From: Lampris incognitus
Taxonomy: Eukaryota; Chordata; Actinopteri; Lampriformes; Lampridae
NCBI RefSeq assembly: GCF_029633865.1
Contig: NC_079230.1
Span: 26,887,163 to 26,951,162 of the forward strand
Direction of reading: 5' to 3'
DNA length: 64,000 nucleotides
The notes under the pieces are model-generated. The model saw nothing but the letters and a program-made list of their open reading frames with translations, did not search any database and was not told the DNA's origin. The position numbers were made by a program, and so were the translations under genes. Below, piece after piece: positions 35,201 through 47,200 of this stretch (position 1 is its first letter; each line of letters opens with the position of its first letter).

Positions 35201-37773
35201 CATTGTAACCTGTACAATGACAAAATAAAGTGGCTTTCTTCTTCTCTGATATTCGACATCACTTCAAGTAGCGGGTGTCTTCTGATGGAACATAACTATT
35301 CCATAAGAAGTCTGTGTTTCCATATTTAACACTAAAGTCCAGCTTATTCGTGTCACTCTTTGTACATGCATTTAACATGTCAAGATTTGGCCACATGTCA
35401 GCGCTGACACAGAGTTACTCCTCTAAAAGTAGAACCAGCACCCATCAGTAGGTCCGTTAAACATGTCATTACCTTACAATCCATGCACAGCGGTGCTATT
35501 ATGTCCGACATGAATGTGTTTCCACATTTCTGTTTGTAGGTCGGAGCAGGCCTTGATCCACTGACTCAAAGTTTTTGGCCATTTGCTTTCAGGTCACTCC
35601 AAGATTGGCTACGCGCTTTACTTCTACACCTACAGCTCATGGAAGGGCAGAGCCATCTACATGGAGGACCTTTATGTGATGCCTGATTTCAGAGGTACAG
35701 TAAGGCGAACCTCAATCTGCCTGAATTATTTTGAAGGTCGGACCAAAATCGGGTATCAGATTTAACCGTTCATAGATACTAAGTAACAGTTTTTTACTAT
35801 TAAATCACTAATGTGTTTAATACCTTTATCCGTAACTGTTCTCAATCATATCAAGTATTGTGAGGGAGTGGTCTAGTCCTCATTAATATTCATGAGCCAA
35901 CCTTTGAGTGACAAATACAAGGCAGGAGTTGGCAGTGAGAGTGGGCAGGGTCTCATAGTTTGATGATGTGATCTGATTGGTGGTTTGTAAATGAGTGTCT
36001 GATGACATCAAGAGTATCGGAAATAAAAAACGATAGGCTGAGAGGAGCTGAACTAGGGGGAGCTCCTTTAAAAAGAGAAAAATAGAAAAACTGTATTCTA
36101 CCCTTGAAATGTGTTTTTTTTTTCCAGTAGAAAGAGACAGTATGTAACGCAAGAAGATTAAAATACTAACTTGGGGTCATCCGGGTGGTGTAGCGGTCTA
36201 TTCCGTTGCCTACCAGCACGGAGATTGCCGGTTCAAATCCCAGTGTTACCTCCGGCTTGGCTGGGCGTCCCTACAGACACAATTGGCCGTGTCTGCGGGT
36301 GGGAAGCCGGATGTGGGTATGTGTCCTGATCGCTGCACTAGTGCCTCCTCTGGTCGGTCGGGGCACCTGTTTGAGAGGGAGGGGGAACGGGGGGGGAATA
36401 GTGTGATCCTCCCACGTGCTAAGTCCCCCTGGCGAAACTCCTCACTGTCAGGTGAAAAGAAGCAGCTGACGACTCCACATGTATCGGAGGAGGCATGTGG
36501 TAGTCTGCAGCCCTCCCCGTGGGTCGGCAGAGGGGGTGGAGCAGCGACCGGGATGGCTTGAAAGGTGGGGTAATTGGCCACGTACAATTTGGGGGGGGGG
36601 GGGGGGAACTCCACAAAAAAAGTATTAACTGATGTTAGAAAATATTAGTGGTTCAGTATCGGTCCTCCTTAAATGACAGAGACCCGGAAGAAGAAACACA
36701 CACATATTGAGAGCAAGCTAATGCAAATCTTCATTTGTATATTAAATATTGCTACGTGGCATTATTTAGTCAGAGTAACTCTGATCAATAAGAGTTGTAT
36801 GGAAGAGTAATGAGGCATACGTATGTGAATACAAATATCTCTTGTAATGTATGTTATCTTTCAGGGAAAGGGATTGGGAAAGCGCTGATGAGCAAAGTAG
36901 CACAGGTGAGTTAAAGTCCACCATGATACAAAGTCACGTCTCACCAGGTAGGAAGGAGGTATGAGAGACTTGAAAATACCTCTTCTCGAATCCCCATGTT
37001 ACCCCCGGCTTGGTCGGGCGTCCCTACAGACACAATTGGCCATGTCTGCGGGTGAGAAGCCAGATGTGGGTATGTGTCCTGGTCGCTGCACTAGCGCCTC
37101 CTCTGGTCGGTCGGGGCGCCTGTTTTGGGGGGGAGGGGGAACTGGGGGGAATAGCGTGATCCTCCCACGCGCTACATCCACCTGGCAAAACGCCTCACTG
37201 TCAGGTGAAAAGAAGCGGCTGGCGACTCCACATGTATCGGAGGAGGCATTTGGTAGTCTGCAGTCCTCCCTGGATTGACAGAGGACAGAGGGGGTGGAGC
37301 AGTGACTGGGATGGCTCGGAAGAGTGGGGTAATTGGATGGATACAATTGGGGAGAAAAAAAGGGGCAAAATTAAAAAAATTAAATTAAAAAAAAAGTCTT
37401 CTCTCACAGTGACAGGTAGAGGGCACTACCTGTCACTGTATTTGACCTTCTCATCTGTCAAAGTTACTCATGTATAAATACGTAGGTGTTGAAAAACACA
37501 TTATGTGCACATTTACTTAGCTTTGCAACTGGAATAACCATAAATAACGACTGTAGTAATTGTGCTAAATCTTTTCCGCCGTCATGTCCCCCGCATCTAC
37601 ACTAGTTGGGCCTGGCTGCAGGGTGTACTCAGCTCAACTTTACCGTGCTGGACTGGAACAAACCATCTCTGGACTTCTACTTCAGCCAGGGTTGCTTTGA
37701 TGTGACGGCTGACTTGGGCTACCACTGTATGCGCTGTGAGGGCGAGGGGCTGCAGCGGCTGGCCCAACCCTAA
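23291..37773 (+). CDS. sat2: spermidine/spermine N1-acetyltransferase, complete gene with six coding exons
   Basis: The cytosolic enzyme transfers acetyl from acetyl-CoA to polyamines or related amines, the first step of polyamine breakdown and export. Exons 23291-23353, 23645-23696, 27281-27364, 35593-35694, 36865-36905 and 37606-37773 join in frame to 169 residues (human SAT1 and SAT2 are about 170). All junctions are GT-AG. The GNAT fold is clear: beta1 FSIRAA at 3-8, substrate-side [11 protein letters not shown] at 91-101, acetyl-CoA loop RGKGIG at 100-105, VLDWN at 128-132, and a tyrosine at 139 matching the family's catalytic Tyr. [17 protein letters not shown] resembles SAT2 more than SAT1, but without a tree the paralogue name is an inference. 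The start has a strong Kozak context (GCCATGG). Introns 2-5 are filled with SINEs and DNA transposons. Expression control of SAT genes is often post-transcriptional, which cannot be seen here. Confidence 0.93.
23645..23696 (+). CDS. sat2: sat2 exon 2
   Basis: Acceptor TTTTGTCCCCAG, donor GTACGG. Encodes [17 protein letters not shown], matching the conserved ELAxYE helix of SAT proteins. Ends in phase 1. Confidence 0.93.
23925..23940. repeat. short (GT)n run in sat2 intron 2
   Basis: Eight GT units. Confidence 0.7.
24064..24183 (+). repeat. SINE family B, 3' fragment in sat2 intron 2
   Basis: It starts CTGTGATGGACTGGCGGCCT and ends GATAATGGATGGATAT, immediately upstream of a full copy of the same family. 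Confidence 0.85.
24239..24602 (+). repeat. SINE family B, full-length reference copy
   Basis: tRNA-derived head GGGCGGCACGGTGGCACAGT with B box GGTTCGAGCCCC, body TGGAGTTTGCATGTTCTCCC and CAGTCCAAAGACATGTAGGT, a GT run, then CCCAATGACTGCTGGGATAG and the tail AATGGATGGATAT. The 3' end with ATGG repeats suggests mobilisation by an RTE-like LINE (inference). Confidence 0.9.
24603..25190. other. sat2 intron 2 sequence without recognised elements
   Basis: I see no exon or repeat family here apart from a short ATGC run at about 25087-25101. Confidence 0.4.
25191..25480 (+). repeat. SINE family B variant (B')
   Basis: It shares the head from CACCTCACAGCAAGAAGGTC to TTGCATGTTCTCCCCGT but has a different 3' part (AAAAAGACATGCATGTTAGG, then CCCCTGAGCAAGGCATGG). 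The same 3' part occurs in the split copy at 34973-35250, so this is a true subfamily. Confidence 0.75.
25660..25890. repeat. compound tandem repeat, about 60-65 bp unit, three copies
   Basis: Each unit is a GT microsatellite plus TTTTATGGGTG, GATGTGAACTTTGGCAAATG and ACTAAAG or ACGAAAG. The third copy lacks about 10 bases. Located in sat2 intron 2. Confidence 0.9.
26200..26252. repeat. (TA)n(CA)n microsatellite
   Basis: TA run followed by CACATATACACACACA and a CA run. Confidence 0.85.
26416..26745 (+). repeat. SINE family A copy in sat2 intron 2
   Basis: It starts GGACGTCCGGGTAGCGTAGT, is shortened after the B box, and keeps GGCGACTCCACATGTATCGG and the A-rich tail. Confidence 0.85.
26805..27040 (-). 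mobile_element. second, degraded copy of the GGGGCCTC TIR element
   Basis: It aligns to the reverse of 34700-34900. Shared blocks include GACAAACCTCAGGGCT, a GTTATTTGT...TTCCTTCCCC-like block, CTGGTGTCTGAACTC and a GTGTAAGAACCCATTTGTAG end resembling the TIR. It is non-coding, so it is probably a MITE. Confidence 0.65.
27281..27364 (+). CDS. sat2: sat2 exon 3
   Basis: Acceptor CCTTTGTTCAG, donor GTGAGC. Encodes [20 protein letters not shown] and a short tail (residues 39-66), the conserved DGFxxxPFxHxxVAE block. Phase 1 at both ends. Confidence 0.94.
27667..27990 (+). repeat. SINE family A copy in sat2 intron 3
   Basis: 5'-truncated, starting GTGGTCTATTCCGTTGCCTA. It carries TGCACTAGCGCCTCCTCTG and GTGAAACTCCTCGCTGTCAG and ends in A/G runs. 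Confidence 0.85.
28027..29426 (-). mobile_element. Tc1-like DNA transposon, 1.4 kb, both ends present
   Basis: The inverted ends start CAGTGCATCCGGAAAGTATT and match for roughly 200 bp. TA dinucleotides flank both sides (28025-28026 and 29427-29428). The length is near the usual 1.2-1.6 kb. The transposase is on the minus strand and is dead. It lies in sat2 intron 3. Confidence 0.95.
35593..35694 (+). CDS. sat2: sat2 exon 4
   Basis: Acceptor TTTGCTTTCAG, donor GTACAG. Encodes the central GNAT strands, including [20 protein letters not shown] and DLYVMPDFR. It follows an 8.2-kb intron that holds most of the transposon load. Confidence 0.95.
36865..36905 (+). CDS. sat2: sat2 exon 5
   Basis: Acceptor TATCTTTCAG, donor GTGAGT. 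At 41 nt it is a short exon carrying the acetyl-CoA pyrophosphate loop [14 protein letters not shown]. Ends in phase 0. Confidence 0.93.
37606..37773 (+). CDS. sat2: sat2 exon 6 with stop codon
   Basis: Acceptor CTACACTAG. Encodes residues 115-169, including [20 protein letters not shown], and ends at TAA 37771-37773. The C-terminal end is unusually rich in cysteine (positions 121, 144, 155, 158). Confidence 0.93.
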   Translation: MGLAAGCTQLNFTVLDWNKPSLDFYFSQGCFDVTADLGYHCMRCEGEGLQRLAQP

Positions 37774-40700
37774 CACGGCAGGGCAGGCGGGACCTCTTGA
37801 CCTTTTACAACAGGGAGGTCAACCTGCAGGGCGGCAGGGAAAGCAGGGAAAGCGGTCTAGTCAGTGGCCCCGTTCCAAACAATTCAATATTACTGGTACT
37901 TTCTAAGCTAATCCCTTGACAAGCATAATAGTATTAAGATAATATAATGATGATAAAACATCGTTATGATGATGAAACATCACAATATTATGATGTTGTG
38001 AAGTATTATTGGCAAATCGTTTGGTTTGATCCCTCTTCAGTTTGCTACGGAATCAAATAAGTGATGGTTTAGCACTGAAGTGGAGGGTGCACTTTAAAGT
38101 TTTGAATTGGAATGGGGCCCGTGCAATACAAACACGTTTTACATGGCCATGGTGCTGAAATATTTTGTGTTTTGATTCTTGTTAAAACCGGTGACCACCT
38201 TTTCTTAACTTGGGCATTAAGGTGTCCTTTGGTATCATATGACAAATGAAGGCAAAAGCAACCAAAGATGTCATCATGTCCCCTCGTCTGCCGCACGGCA
38301 GGTACGGCACAATAGTTGTAAAGCACAATGTTGTGTTTGCACTGGATTCTTCTTGTTAACCAGATGGGCTGCAACATGAGATTTAGTTCTGTTTTCATCT
38401 CATGGTTTTGTGTGCTTGGGTTATCAATTACTACTCTGACAAGGTTATATAAACAAAAAAAAGGTTATTATACTGTAATTAATATTCTATAATTGCACCA
38501 AAATGTCCCTCCATTCAGACCGTAGTGAGCTTTATGAAACTCCTCATCCATGTCCAGCTGTTTGACAGACGTGGATTAATGGATGTGGTTTGACCATTGA
38601 GGCAACAAAGAGAACAATCCTACCTACTTAGTGCTGCAATTTGCACCAATAAATCTTCCTTAATAAAAGTTTACAGAATAATTTAGCGGCATAATATTTA
38701 CCAAGTTAGCAAGACATGGAGTTGTGCAATTACGTCAAATGGTTTGATGGAATTGGAGCGACTTTGTGATGTTAGATCAAATCGTTCATAAACGAGAAAA
38801 AAGTTACACAAACTGTTCCCATTATATGTACGTACTAAAGTCAACATAGAAATCAAACGAATGTGTGAGGGAAGTAGTCGCATCTCCCCTGGTCTGCAGC
38901 TTCCCCCTGGTTATAGATGGCACAAAACCAAACTCGGTTTCCGGCCATGTTTCGGGTCAAAATCATGCAATTCCCAACACCGGTGTTCACCTAGAAACCC
39001 AAATGTGACGATCCAGCATCCTGTAAGCCCTGACTTACAATTACACGTTTCTGTGAATTAACTCTCGAATAAAAGAGAAAATCTCCCAACAATATCATGC
39101 GTAAAAGGCACAATCATGCTAAAAGAGCACATATTATTAAACTCTTGACATGTCGTGTTGTTGGTAAGAGATGGATGCAAGCACAGCACACGGTTCCCGT
39201 CTGTGTAACCGGAATAGAGAATGGTCCTGATTATTTCATGCATGCATTTCAGTGCAGTTCAGGTCACTGGCTTGTCATTGAAATGTTAACCAATGCACCA
39301 TTTCAATTTGTTTTTTACTTCAGTGGTGGATTATTTTTCATTGATACCCATGTGTCAGTGTATTTTCAACTGTAATGTGCAACATTACGGATCCTTTATC
39401 AATTACCTCTTTGTGGTCAGCCGGGTGTTGTTTGGTTTCTTTTTTCTCTCTTAAACATCTTCATCCTGGTCAGACTAGACTGAATTTGTGTTTCTGAGAC
39501 TGTTAAACACACATCTCTCGTTAATGGTGTCGTCTTTCAGATACATGTGTAGGTTGTGCAAGACAGTCAGTCACCTTTTAGGGATTTTTTGTCGTCTGAT
39601 GTGGCAAAAGTTGTGCAAAACTTCTGTCTTGTGTTTCATGGGGGGGTCTCATAAGGACTCCCGGAAGACTTCAGTGTTGACCTCACTAATGTATTCGGTG
39701 CCTCCTCTTGTCGTCACCCATTTGCAAAAGCAAACCGTTTGTTACTTCATGTTCTTGTGTTGAGCCGGCGTTGGAAAAACGAAACTTGTCACGTTTTACA
39801 CGGTAATAAAGTGACGTGCTGTGTGACCTTGTTCTAATGAATGTCCTGTTCTGTGCTCCCATTCACTTTGTAGTTAATGTCACCCATTCATGGCTTGACA
39901 CACATGCTTGATGTAGATCCTTAGTCATCACAGATGTCTTTATCCTTACATCCACTTGATTTAAATGATCAGTAGTGCAACGCTAGTAAGACGATAGCAC
40001 TTTCATAAGTAACTTGAATGATTTTACAAAAATACATTTAAAATAATTGGAATAGGGGTTGCCCGGGTAGCGTAGCGTTGCCTACCAACATGAGTATTGT
40101 CTGTTTGAATCCTCGTGTTACCGCTGGCTTGGTCGGGCATCCCTACAGACACAATTGGCCGTGTCTGCGAGTGGGAAGTCAGATGTGGATATGTGTCCTG
40201 ATCGCTGCACTAGCGCCTGTTCGGGGGAACTAGGGGGAATAGTGTGATCCTCCTACGTCTGCCTAGTGAAACTCCTCACTGTCAGGTGAAAAGAAGCGGC
40301 TGGCAACTCCACATGCATCGGAGGAGACATGTGGTAGTCTGCAGCCCTCCCCGGATCGGCAGACGGGTTGGAGCAGCGACTGGGATGGCTCAGAAGAGTG
40401 GGGTAATTGGCCGGATACAATTGGGGGGAAAAGGGGGGGGGGGGGATAAAAAACAAAATAAAACTTGGAACAGCACCCAAGTGTCCCATTATGCCATTGG
40501 ACTTCCATGAATGTGAAATCTATTTACATGCTTATTTCTTAATTACCGAGGCATTATAGAATACTGCTTTCATATGAAGCTTATTTCACTGACTGTGCGA
40601 TATCCACTACACATTGTGTGTAGTACACAGACCATGCACGGTCTGCACACACTGGTAGACTACTTATTTTACACCATCACTGAACTGCATGCAGGACATT

Positions 40701-43700
40701 GCAGGCTGTCATCCTGTACAGCACTGGTTTTCAAGCTGTGGGTCGCAGCAGAGGGCCGGGTGGGATGTGGGTTATCCACATTAAACACATTCTGTTTGTA
40801 TAACGAATGCGCAGTATAAACAGTGTCCAAAATATAGTAAAACAAAAAGTGCAATGAAAACAGTATAAAACACATTTATCATAGTGCACACCATTAAATT
40901 ATTTTACCCACATCAACCCATTTTCTTTTATAGTGCAAAAACATACGAAACATAGGCTAAAATAAATACTTCAGCATACCTCCAAAGGGGGAAAAAACAC
41001 AGGCATCAGCCAAATATCTTGTCCTCTGCATCTCCATACTACAAAAAAAAACAAACCTTCACATGATCAAAAACATCGCATCACCTCTATAGAATACAGC
41101 CACGATCACCTACGAGGAGACGCCATTAAAATTCAACCACTAGCTTCCGGCCTGTTGATCCCGGAAACCGGTGTGGGAAGATGGCGGCGCGAACTCACGT
41201 TTTGCAGCGACTTCACCCAGTACCGACTATGCAGCGTCTTGGTCGTCTAAGTCTAAGTTTGTGTCGTTTTTATTTTGATCTTATTTTTTTTTTCCGTTTA
41301 ATGGCTGGGAGAGCTAATGTTGGATCGGCTGGGAGAGCTTGGTCTGCCGCGTCCGATGGGCCCGAGGACCACGGCCTTGCCTGGAGCTGCGTCCGAAAAG
41401 GAAGCCCCGAGGGCGGTCTGACGGGACGCGGAAGCGGGGCAGGCTAAACTAACCGCAAGCCCATGCAGACTGGCAATTCCGATAACACTGAGGGCGGTCT
41501 GGCGGCGGCCTCCCCTGGTCTTGACTGTGTTTTAGTGTCGTCGTGTGGAGTGCGGGGAGGTGTGTCGAGGGTGTCTGGCTGAGGGAGCCTGGTCTACTTT
41601 GTCCGGCGGGCCCAGGGACCACGGCCCTGCCTGGAGCTGACACCAGCATGTACAAAGCCCAGTTGAAGCTAGCACGAGGCTAATTCAATTAGCCAAACAC
41701 TCGTGAATAATAGTCTAAATCAAAATAACAAATCATTTATACAATGGAGGATAGGCCAATAACTTCGTCAGCGCCTCACAATACTGTGTGTATCACCATA
41801 ATATAGCTTTAAACAAAAACAAAGAAGAAGATGATGATAATGGACAGAGCATTAGAAAACGTGACTCACCAGCTCCGGGCATGCGTGCTCAGTGAAGCTA
41901 GGCCCAGAGGTGTCACACCAGAACAGCGCCCGCGGGGAACAAAAGGTATGCGTTTAAAACCGCTAGGGTGGAACCTTTTTACAGGTAGGAACTAATTTTG
42001 TGGAAGTGCACAGCAATTAAAAAAATATTTTTTTTCAGGGAAAATGAAGAAATATAATAAAATAAGAAATTTGGCTCGGCTATATTTGGAGATAGAGGGG
42101 GAAAAATGCATCGTGCAACGGCATTGCCTTGGAAATACTAATTGAGTTTCAACAAACAATGCAATGATTTCATCCATCCATTATCCAAACCGCTTATCCT
42201 GCTGTCAGGGTGGCGGGGATGCTGGGATAGGCTCCAGCAATGATTTAATTGTACCCCAAAATATCACATAAAATAATATCAACGTTGACATGCCTTGTCT
42301 GTTATGTATAATCATTGGTTGGCCCTGCATGAAGACTGAACATTGAAGTCCTGTATTGATGAAAGTGAGGATGGATGATTATTGCGTTTTTTATAGGGAG
42401 GGAGAATGAATTGCTTATTTTACTGCACAAAATACTCGGCATCGCCACAGGTGGGTCGTGGCATGAAAAAGCATGGGCGCTCCTGCTGTAAACAGAGTAG
42501 TATTGTTATTTTTTGCAATACACTAGCGCCACTGTGTGGTTACACCTGGCACTCTGTGAAAGCCTGACTTGCATTTCTCTTTCGACCTGCAAGTTTGATG
42601 AAAGAGATTGGAGAAGCTGAAGCCGTTTGTTGCGCCTCTCTCCACGTTTCAGCCTGGATGGTGCTCAGACGCAAGTTGACAGGTCGCAAGTTGACCGGTT
42701 CCTCAAGGAAAGCGTACTTTCACGTGCGCGTCTTGCGTGCACGATCGCACGCGGTCCCGTCTGTCTGTGTCTAATACGGTGACCCCCCTGCGAGCTGTTA
42801 AAGGGAAGGCAAGAAAGCTGAGTCAACGAATGGAAATGAGCAGGATGCAACAGTTGATGTGAACGGGCTGCACCGTGCACAGATCCTCTGGCACTGGACC
42901 CTGGTTTAAACGGATGATGGTGGCTTTGATCTGTGCAGAGGAGCCAGCGGGTGTTTTGCAGTTTTGAAAATCCTGCAAACAATCCGAGCACATAAGAATT
43001 TTTTTTTGGGGGGGGGGGGGAAACTCCGACGGGTATTGAGATCTCCTCTCGTTTCAAATGGACCTATGGACCGGAGTTTATCTGGTGGGAGTCCGTACGT
43101 TGCAAGAATGGAGTTGAATCGGGCATTTCGGTAAAAGAGCCGTGCAGTCTGCACCAACATGCATCGAATTCTGCAGCGGAGGCGAGTGCGCAGGCTTCGG
43201 GTGGTCTGGGCTTTTCTGGCGCTGGTGGCTCTGTCGCTGGCCGCCTGCAGCGCCCTGTTCACGGCGTGGACCTGGAGACAGACCCGGGACTTGTCTCAGT
43301 CCTTTAAGATCCTGCAGGACCGACTGGAGCAGGTTTGTGTCATTATCTAAAGCAACGGTGCACCGCCAAACACCTTCGCCTTTCAATCGCATGCACTCGA
43401 ACGGCCGGATCAACAAGTTTATTTACTCCCTTTTCATACAGTGTATTTTTAGTGTTTGTTGTTGTTGTGCAACTTCTTTTGTGGCTGCGGTTACTGGAAT
43501 CTTCGTGGGGGGGGTGTATGGAAAAATGCAATACCACATTTCATCCCCCCGCTCCTTTTCTTTGCACTCTTGCAAGTTCTCGAGTGCAGCTCGTCTGTGT
43601 TGGTAATATGTGGTCGGTACTTGGCACTTTTATTGCTTACCAATAAGTGTGCTCAAGTTGTGGAGTCATGGCTTATTTTCGCTTCCAGTCCCCCGCCAAG

Positions 43701-44192
43701 TTTAATTACTCGACTGCCAGTCGTGTTTCCAATTTTAGCCCAATTTACTGGAAACCCTCAACTTCATGGCATGTCTGCACACTGAAGCCTACTGATTCTG
43801 CACCGAAGCGTTGAAAATAAGGGGTCGGAGTGTACGACTGATTTTGAAGTCGTCTGCAACATCTGAAGTCATCTGACACCCCCCCCCTCCCTCCCATTTG
43901 CTGGTTGTGTTACTTCATCAAGTCTTATTATCAGATGGTGGTCATTTCTCTTAGCCTCATTCAAGGGAGCAGGCTTTACATTTTTTTGCATTAGTAGCAC
44001 GTGTTCTCAGCACTCAGGCGTAGAAAATGGTTTTCTGGAGAGTTTCTCCAGAGGGGAACAGCAGAAATGGAAATGCTTACGGTTTCAAGTTCACATTATT
44101 TTGAAATACAGGATGCACTGGATTTGAGATCATGGGACAGGTTGGCCATGTATCATGTTCACAGTCTCAGACAGACACATGCAGGCACACAC

Positions 44193-44260
<68 letters not shown>

Positions 44261-47200
44261 CTCCCTCTTGCACTTGCTCGCTCACGTGCACACAAATATG
44301 CACGCTCTCACAAACAACCCTAGATTGGACACGTGGAGTGTTGATGCTGGAGACTATCCCAAGGACCCCCATTCGGTCTATTTGACTGTTAGCCAACTCC
44401 TGATGAGAGGCGGTGGTTTAAATGTGTGGAGGTTGAAAAGCGTCCAGCTGCCCCCCTTTTCTCCTTTCAGTCGCCAAATACTTCAGTTTACCATCCCGAA
44501 GCCACTTTTCCTCTTTCTAGCCGTCTCAAATAGGGCCCCCTCTGGAAGTTAAGTAGGCCCCCGGCCAGGGATTGGAAACTTTGCTGGCTTAACAAATTTC
44601 AGCGTCCTTTTTTCCCCCCCTCTCTAGGTAAGGCAGTGGAGAAATGTGAGGAATGCAAAACACTAAAAACGCGCATTAGGTGCCGAGAGTGCCCTCGGAG
44701 GAAGCGGCTGACCCGTTCTGCGCCCGGCCGACATGGCAGCCGAGGGGGCGAGATAACTGGAGAAGTCGGCTCTGTTTGTGTGACTTGCCCGTCTGGAATG
44801 AGACGCCGGCCAGCTTTTGGGGCCGATGCCAACTCGGTGTCATAATAAACTCCAGGGTCTCTTGATGATGGAGTCTTTTCTTTTTCTCTTTGTCCGTCTC
44901 TCCCCCTCGCTCTGTGTCTTACGTGTCTGTCTCGCTCCCCCGTCTCCTCCTAGGTGAACACCCAGAGGAAGGCCATTGTCCAGCTCATCCTGGAGAAGAG
45001 AGAGTTGCTGGTGGGCCAGAGAGTCAAGAGAGACGGTATTACATTTGTGTGTGTGTGTGTGTATGTGTGTGTGTAGCTGAGTCAATATGTTGCGCATGTC
45101 ATCTTTATTTTATATTTGAACATCCCCCAAAGCCTGTGTGTCATATTTTCTCTTATATAGTCTATATATCACCAACCTTGTGGTTAACGAGCGAATATGT
45201 AGTTCCGGTTTACCTGTTGTAGCGAGGGGACTTCAATTAGTGTCACACAAGAGCCGCCGGCGTGACGTGGCTGCGAATTCGCGGCAAACGTTGAGCGGCT
45301 CTTTGTAATGGCGAATGAGAGACGGACGCGCGAAACCCTGATGGCCGGGGTTCGAGTCTGCGAGCAGCCATCTTCCCGCTGCTACGTGTGCGTGTGTGTG
45401 TGCGCGCGTGTGTGTGTGTGCGTGCTTCCATATCTGCCATGCGTCTATTCTGAACCGTGAGTCGTGTACTTAACAAGGTCAGCCAAAGCTAAACTGATTC
45501 GACATCGCACGTCACCAAGCTGTACTTAAGTCGTCTCCCGTATCAAAACAGACACGATATACTTACAAACTGCTCCCTCGTTGTTTTTTGTGTTTGGGGG
45601 GGGGGGTTGGGGTGGGGTGGTGGTGGGGGGGGGGAGACCATTTAACACAAACTTTGGCCAGACTTGGCCCGTAAGCCGCGTTGGTCAGGCCTAGCGAGCC
45701 GCGGGCACAGCCCGCTGCTAAAAGTCGACACAGGAAAAAGTAGGCAGTTTGGGATGACTGTTTCCCAAATTACAGGTCTGCCCAGAGCGCTCTCGAGCCC
45801 GGAAAACCAGCTGGGGCCGCGAGCGAGGCCTTTGCTGCACGCTTCGGGGGGAACGAAACAGGGTTTTGTGTTTTTTTTTTGTTTTTTTCATTTTCCTGGA
45901 TGCGACTGACGCGGCTGTGATTTGTTGAGAAAGCGGTGATATTTGATGACCTATCATTGCAGTATTTATAGGTCCTTTATGCGTCACAATGGCTGAATAA
46001 CCTAATTTGAGCATTGTTCGCAGTTTGCCGGAAAGTAAACCATGATTGACAATGGGGTGTTTTTTAACGTGTGTGTGTGGGGGGGGGGGGGGGTCGGTCG
46101 AGGGATGAATCGCTCGGGGATCGTAGCGGACGTCCAGCCAAAGCAGCTTTTCGTGCCGATATTCTGAAGAAATCGGGCAGTTTTTTCACCTTCCAATTTG
46201 ACAGCCCGCAGTAGTTTTAGAAACGATCAGAAATCTGTAGTATTGATAGAAAAAATAAATCACAGTTGCTCCCCCCCCCCCCACACACCCCCCACCCCCC
46301 ACCTGCAAACCGCACACATTTGATCGAGGTTCGGCGCTTTTGCAAGACACCGGTGTTGTGCTCCCTTCTGCTTTGACTGACAGTTTCAGACAGAAAATCT
46401 GACCCGCCTCAGGGCTTACCGCTCACCCCATAGCAAATCCTAAATCTACAGGGTCCCCCACCTGTGAGTTATTTTGGCAGGGGCCACAATATCCCAATAT
46501 GGGAGAGAGAGAGGGGGGGGGTGGGTGTTTGCCTGCTCTCACTTGAGATATAAAATACTTTATATGCATGCAGCATCGTGGACCACATCGCTGTTTGAGA
46601 TCACTCCCCGCAGGCCAGATAACAGCGCTAAAACAACCCTTTGGTGAGAAACGAGGCCCCTCGTTCGTCCTCTATGGCCTTTCCCGAGATGGGTCTAATT
46701 TATCGGACTTATTTGAACCGGGGCCACGGCTGTTGCTTCACTCTGTTTTTCCTGCCCGGGGTCTTTCTTTGCAACTCTTTTGGGTCACAGGACAGCCAAA
46801 GACCTTTCTCTCTCTTTTTATCTGTCACTTCATTTCTCTCCTTTTTTTGTTTTTTTGTTTTTTGCATTCTTGACTTTCTGTCTCCCCCATCTCTCTCTCT
46901 CTCTCGCTAACTCCTCCCCATGCACTCGACTGCTCGCTCTCTCATTCAGACGCTCCCCTGCCAATTCTTTTACACTTCGTCTTCCTGCCCCCCTCCGTCT
47001 CCCCCACACTCCCTCTTCTGATCTCCTTTCATCTCCGTGTCTCTCTCTCTCTCTCTCCCTCTGTCTCTCTCTGTAGATCTCTGTCTATGCCGCTCTTCTC
47101 CTCCTCCTCCTCCCATCTTCTCCGTTCACTGTATTCTGTATTTTCTGGATGACTGGAAGCAGCTGGCACTGAGATTAGCGCCAACAGACAAAAAAAAAAA